Below are positions 63,961-64,000 of a DNA stretch of 64,000 nucleotides, in pieces; position 1 is the stretch's first letter, and each line of letters opens with the position of its first letter. Position numbers and translations under genes: made by a program. The stretch spans positions 1 through 64,000 of the forward strand of contig JADJYS010000004.1 of the NCBI GenBank assembly GCA_016719645.1. Direction: 5' to 3'. Source of the stretch: a bacterium. GTDB taxonomy: Bacteria > Krumholzibacteriota > Krumholzibacteriia > LZORAL124-64-63. The notes beneath the pieces are model-generated. The model saw only the letters and a list, made by a program, of their open reading frames with translations. It was not told the DNA's origin and did no database searches.

Positions 63961-64000
63961 TTGCGCTATTCCGCCGACATCGTCGTGATCGACCTCGAGG
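63961..64000 (+). CDS. Start of a DnaQ-like 3'-5' exonuclease gene (cut off)
   Basis: A TTG at 63961 behind a G-rich site reads RYSADIVVIDLE, the first strand and DxE motif (DLE) of DEDD exonucleases. Only 13 codons are in the window. Confidence 0.4.
   Translation, partial: MRYSADIVVIDLE

Overview
The window is a 64 kb stretch of very GC-rich bacterial chromosome (a few AT-richer intergenic spots) with dense, mostly short-spaced operons on both strands. Many secreted proteins end in the same tail (a NPFNP-type motif, then a WDG/WNG core, then SGxYxxRL and a short basic-ended terminal strand). Together with C25 and M1 peptidases, Omp28-like, DUF6029 and DUF5916 proteins and a TonB-dependent receptor, this points to a diderm lineage of the FCB group, such as Krumholzibacteriota or Eisenbacteria. 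That placement is inference from gene content only. No 16S rRNA, ribosomal protein or phage region is present.

Layout. 1-2.1 kb: a frameshifted serine beta-lactamase-family gene, a 3'-half tRNA-Asn fragment and a terminator. 2.1-9.7 kb (-): M14 carboxypeptidase and a giant C25 (gingipain-like) protease. 10-15.8 kb (+): a PEGA/Omp28 lipoprotein, a second Omp28 protein, a TlpA-like thioredoxin and a DUF6029 outer-membrane protein. 15.8-21.1 kb (-): membrane protein, RDD protein, M1 aminopeptidase, then cysE and cysK. 21.4-23.7 kb (+): DUF1573, a rhodanese lacking its cysteine, a MauE/DoxX protein and a small ferredoxin. 23.8-29.4 kb (-): a cobalamin riboswitch followed by btuB, a secreted beta-propeller protein, the PduO adenosyltransferase and an MFS transporter. 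29.4-31 kb: dus and rubrerythrin. 31.3-34 kb (+): citrate synthase and a secreted metallo-beta-lactamase-fold protein. 34-39.2 kb (-): DUF5916, PAP2-like, FAD oxidoreductase (frameshifted) and RluA. 39.3-43.7 kb: prolyl oligopeptidase, GIY-YIG and a glutamine-cyclotransferase lipoprotein. 43.7-51.7 kb (-): flavin-binding protein, pckA, EamA transporter, a BtuCDF-type ABC uptake system and a second M1 peptidase. 52-54.7 kb (-): two tandem GAPDH genes. 54.8-61.3 kb: nucleoside kinase, ACT protein, elbB, ParA, a zinc dehydrogenase, a small selenoprotein and a HAD phosphatase. 61.3-64 kb: a secreted hypothetical, an MsbA-like exporter and the start of an exonuclease-like gene.

The most notable items are: (1) a 75-residue Rdx/SelW-like protein with an in-frame TGA in a CxxU motif, followed by a SECIS-like hairpin with a GGTCT loop; most gene callers would miss it. 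(2) Two copies of a three-way-junction palindromic repeat placed directly after + strand genes, with a compensatory base-pair change between copies. (3) A tRNA-Asn fragment that begins exactly at the anticodon loop, resembling an integrase attachment scar. (4) Tandem GAPDHs, one with Ser in place of the catalytic Cys. (5) A B12-riboswitch operon that couples BtuB to a tail-bearing beta-propeller protein. Seven single-base frameshifts in otherwise intact genes suggest either assembly errors or recent decay.

How the genes work together. The tail-bearing peptidases, Omp28 proteins and DUF5916/DUF6029 proteins suggest a life based on extracellular protein and carbohydrate breakdown. Citrate synthase, PckA and two GAPDHs give central carbon metabolism. 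CysK/CysE supply cysteine, and BtuB with PduO acquires and activates cobalamin. Where promoters can be read they look like ordinary sigma70 sites (TTGNCA, 17 bp, TAYCAT-like -10).
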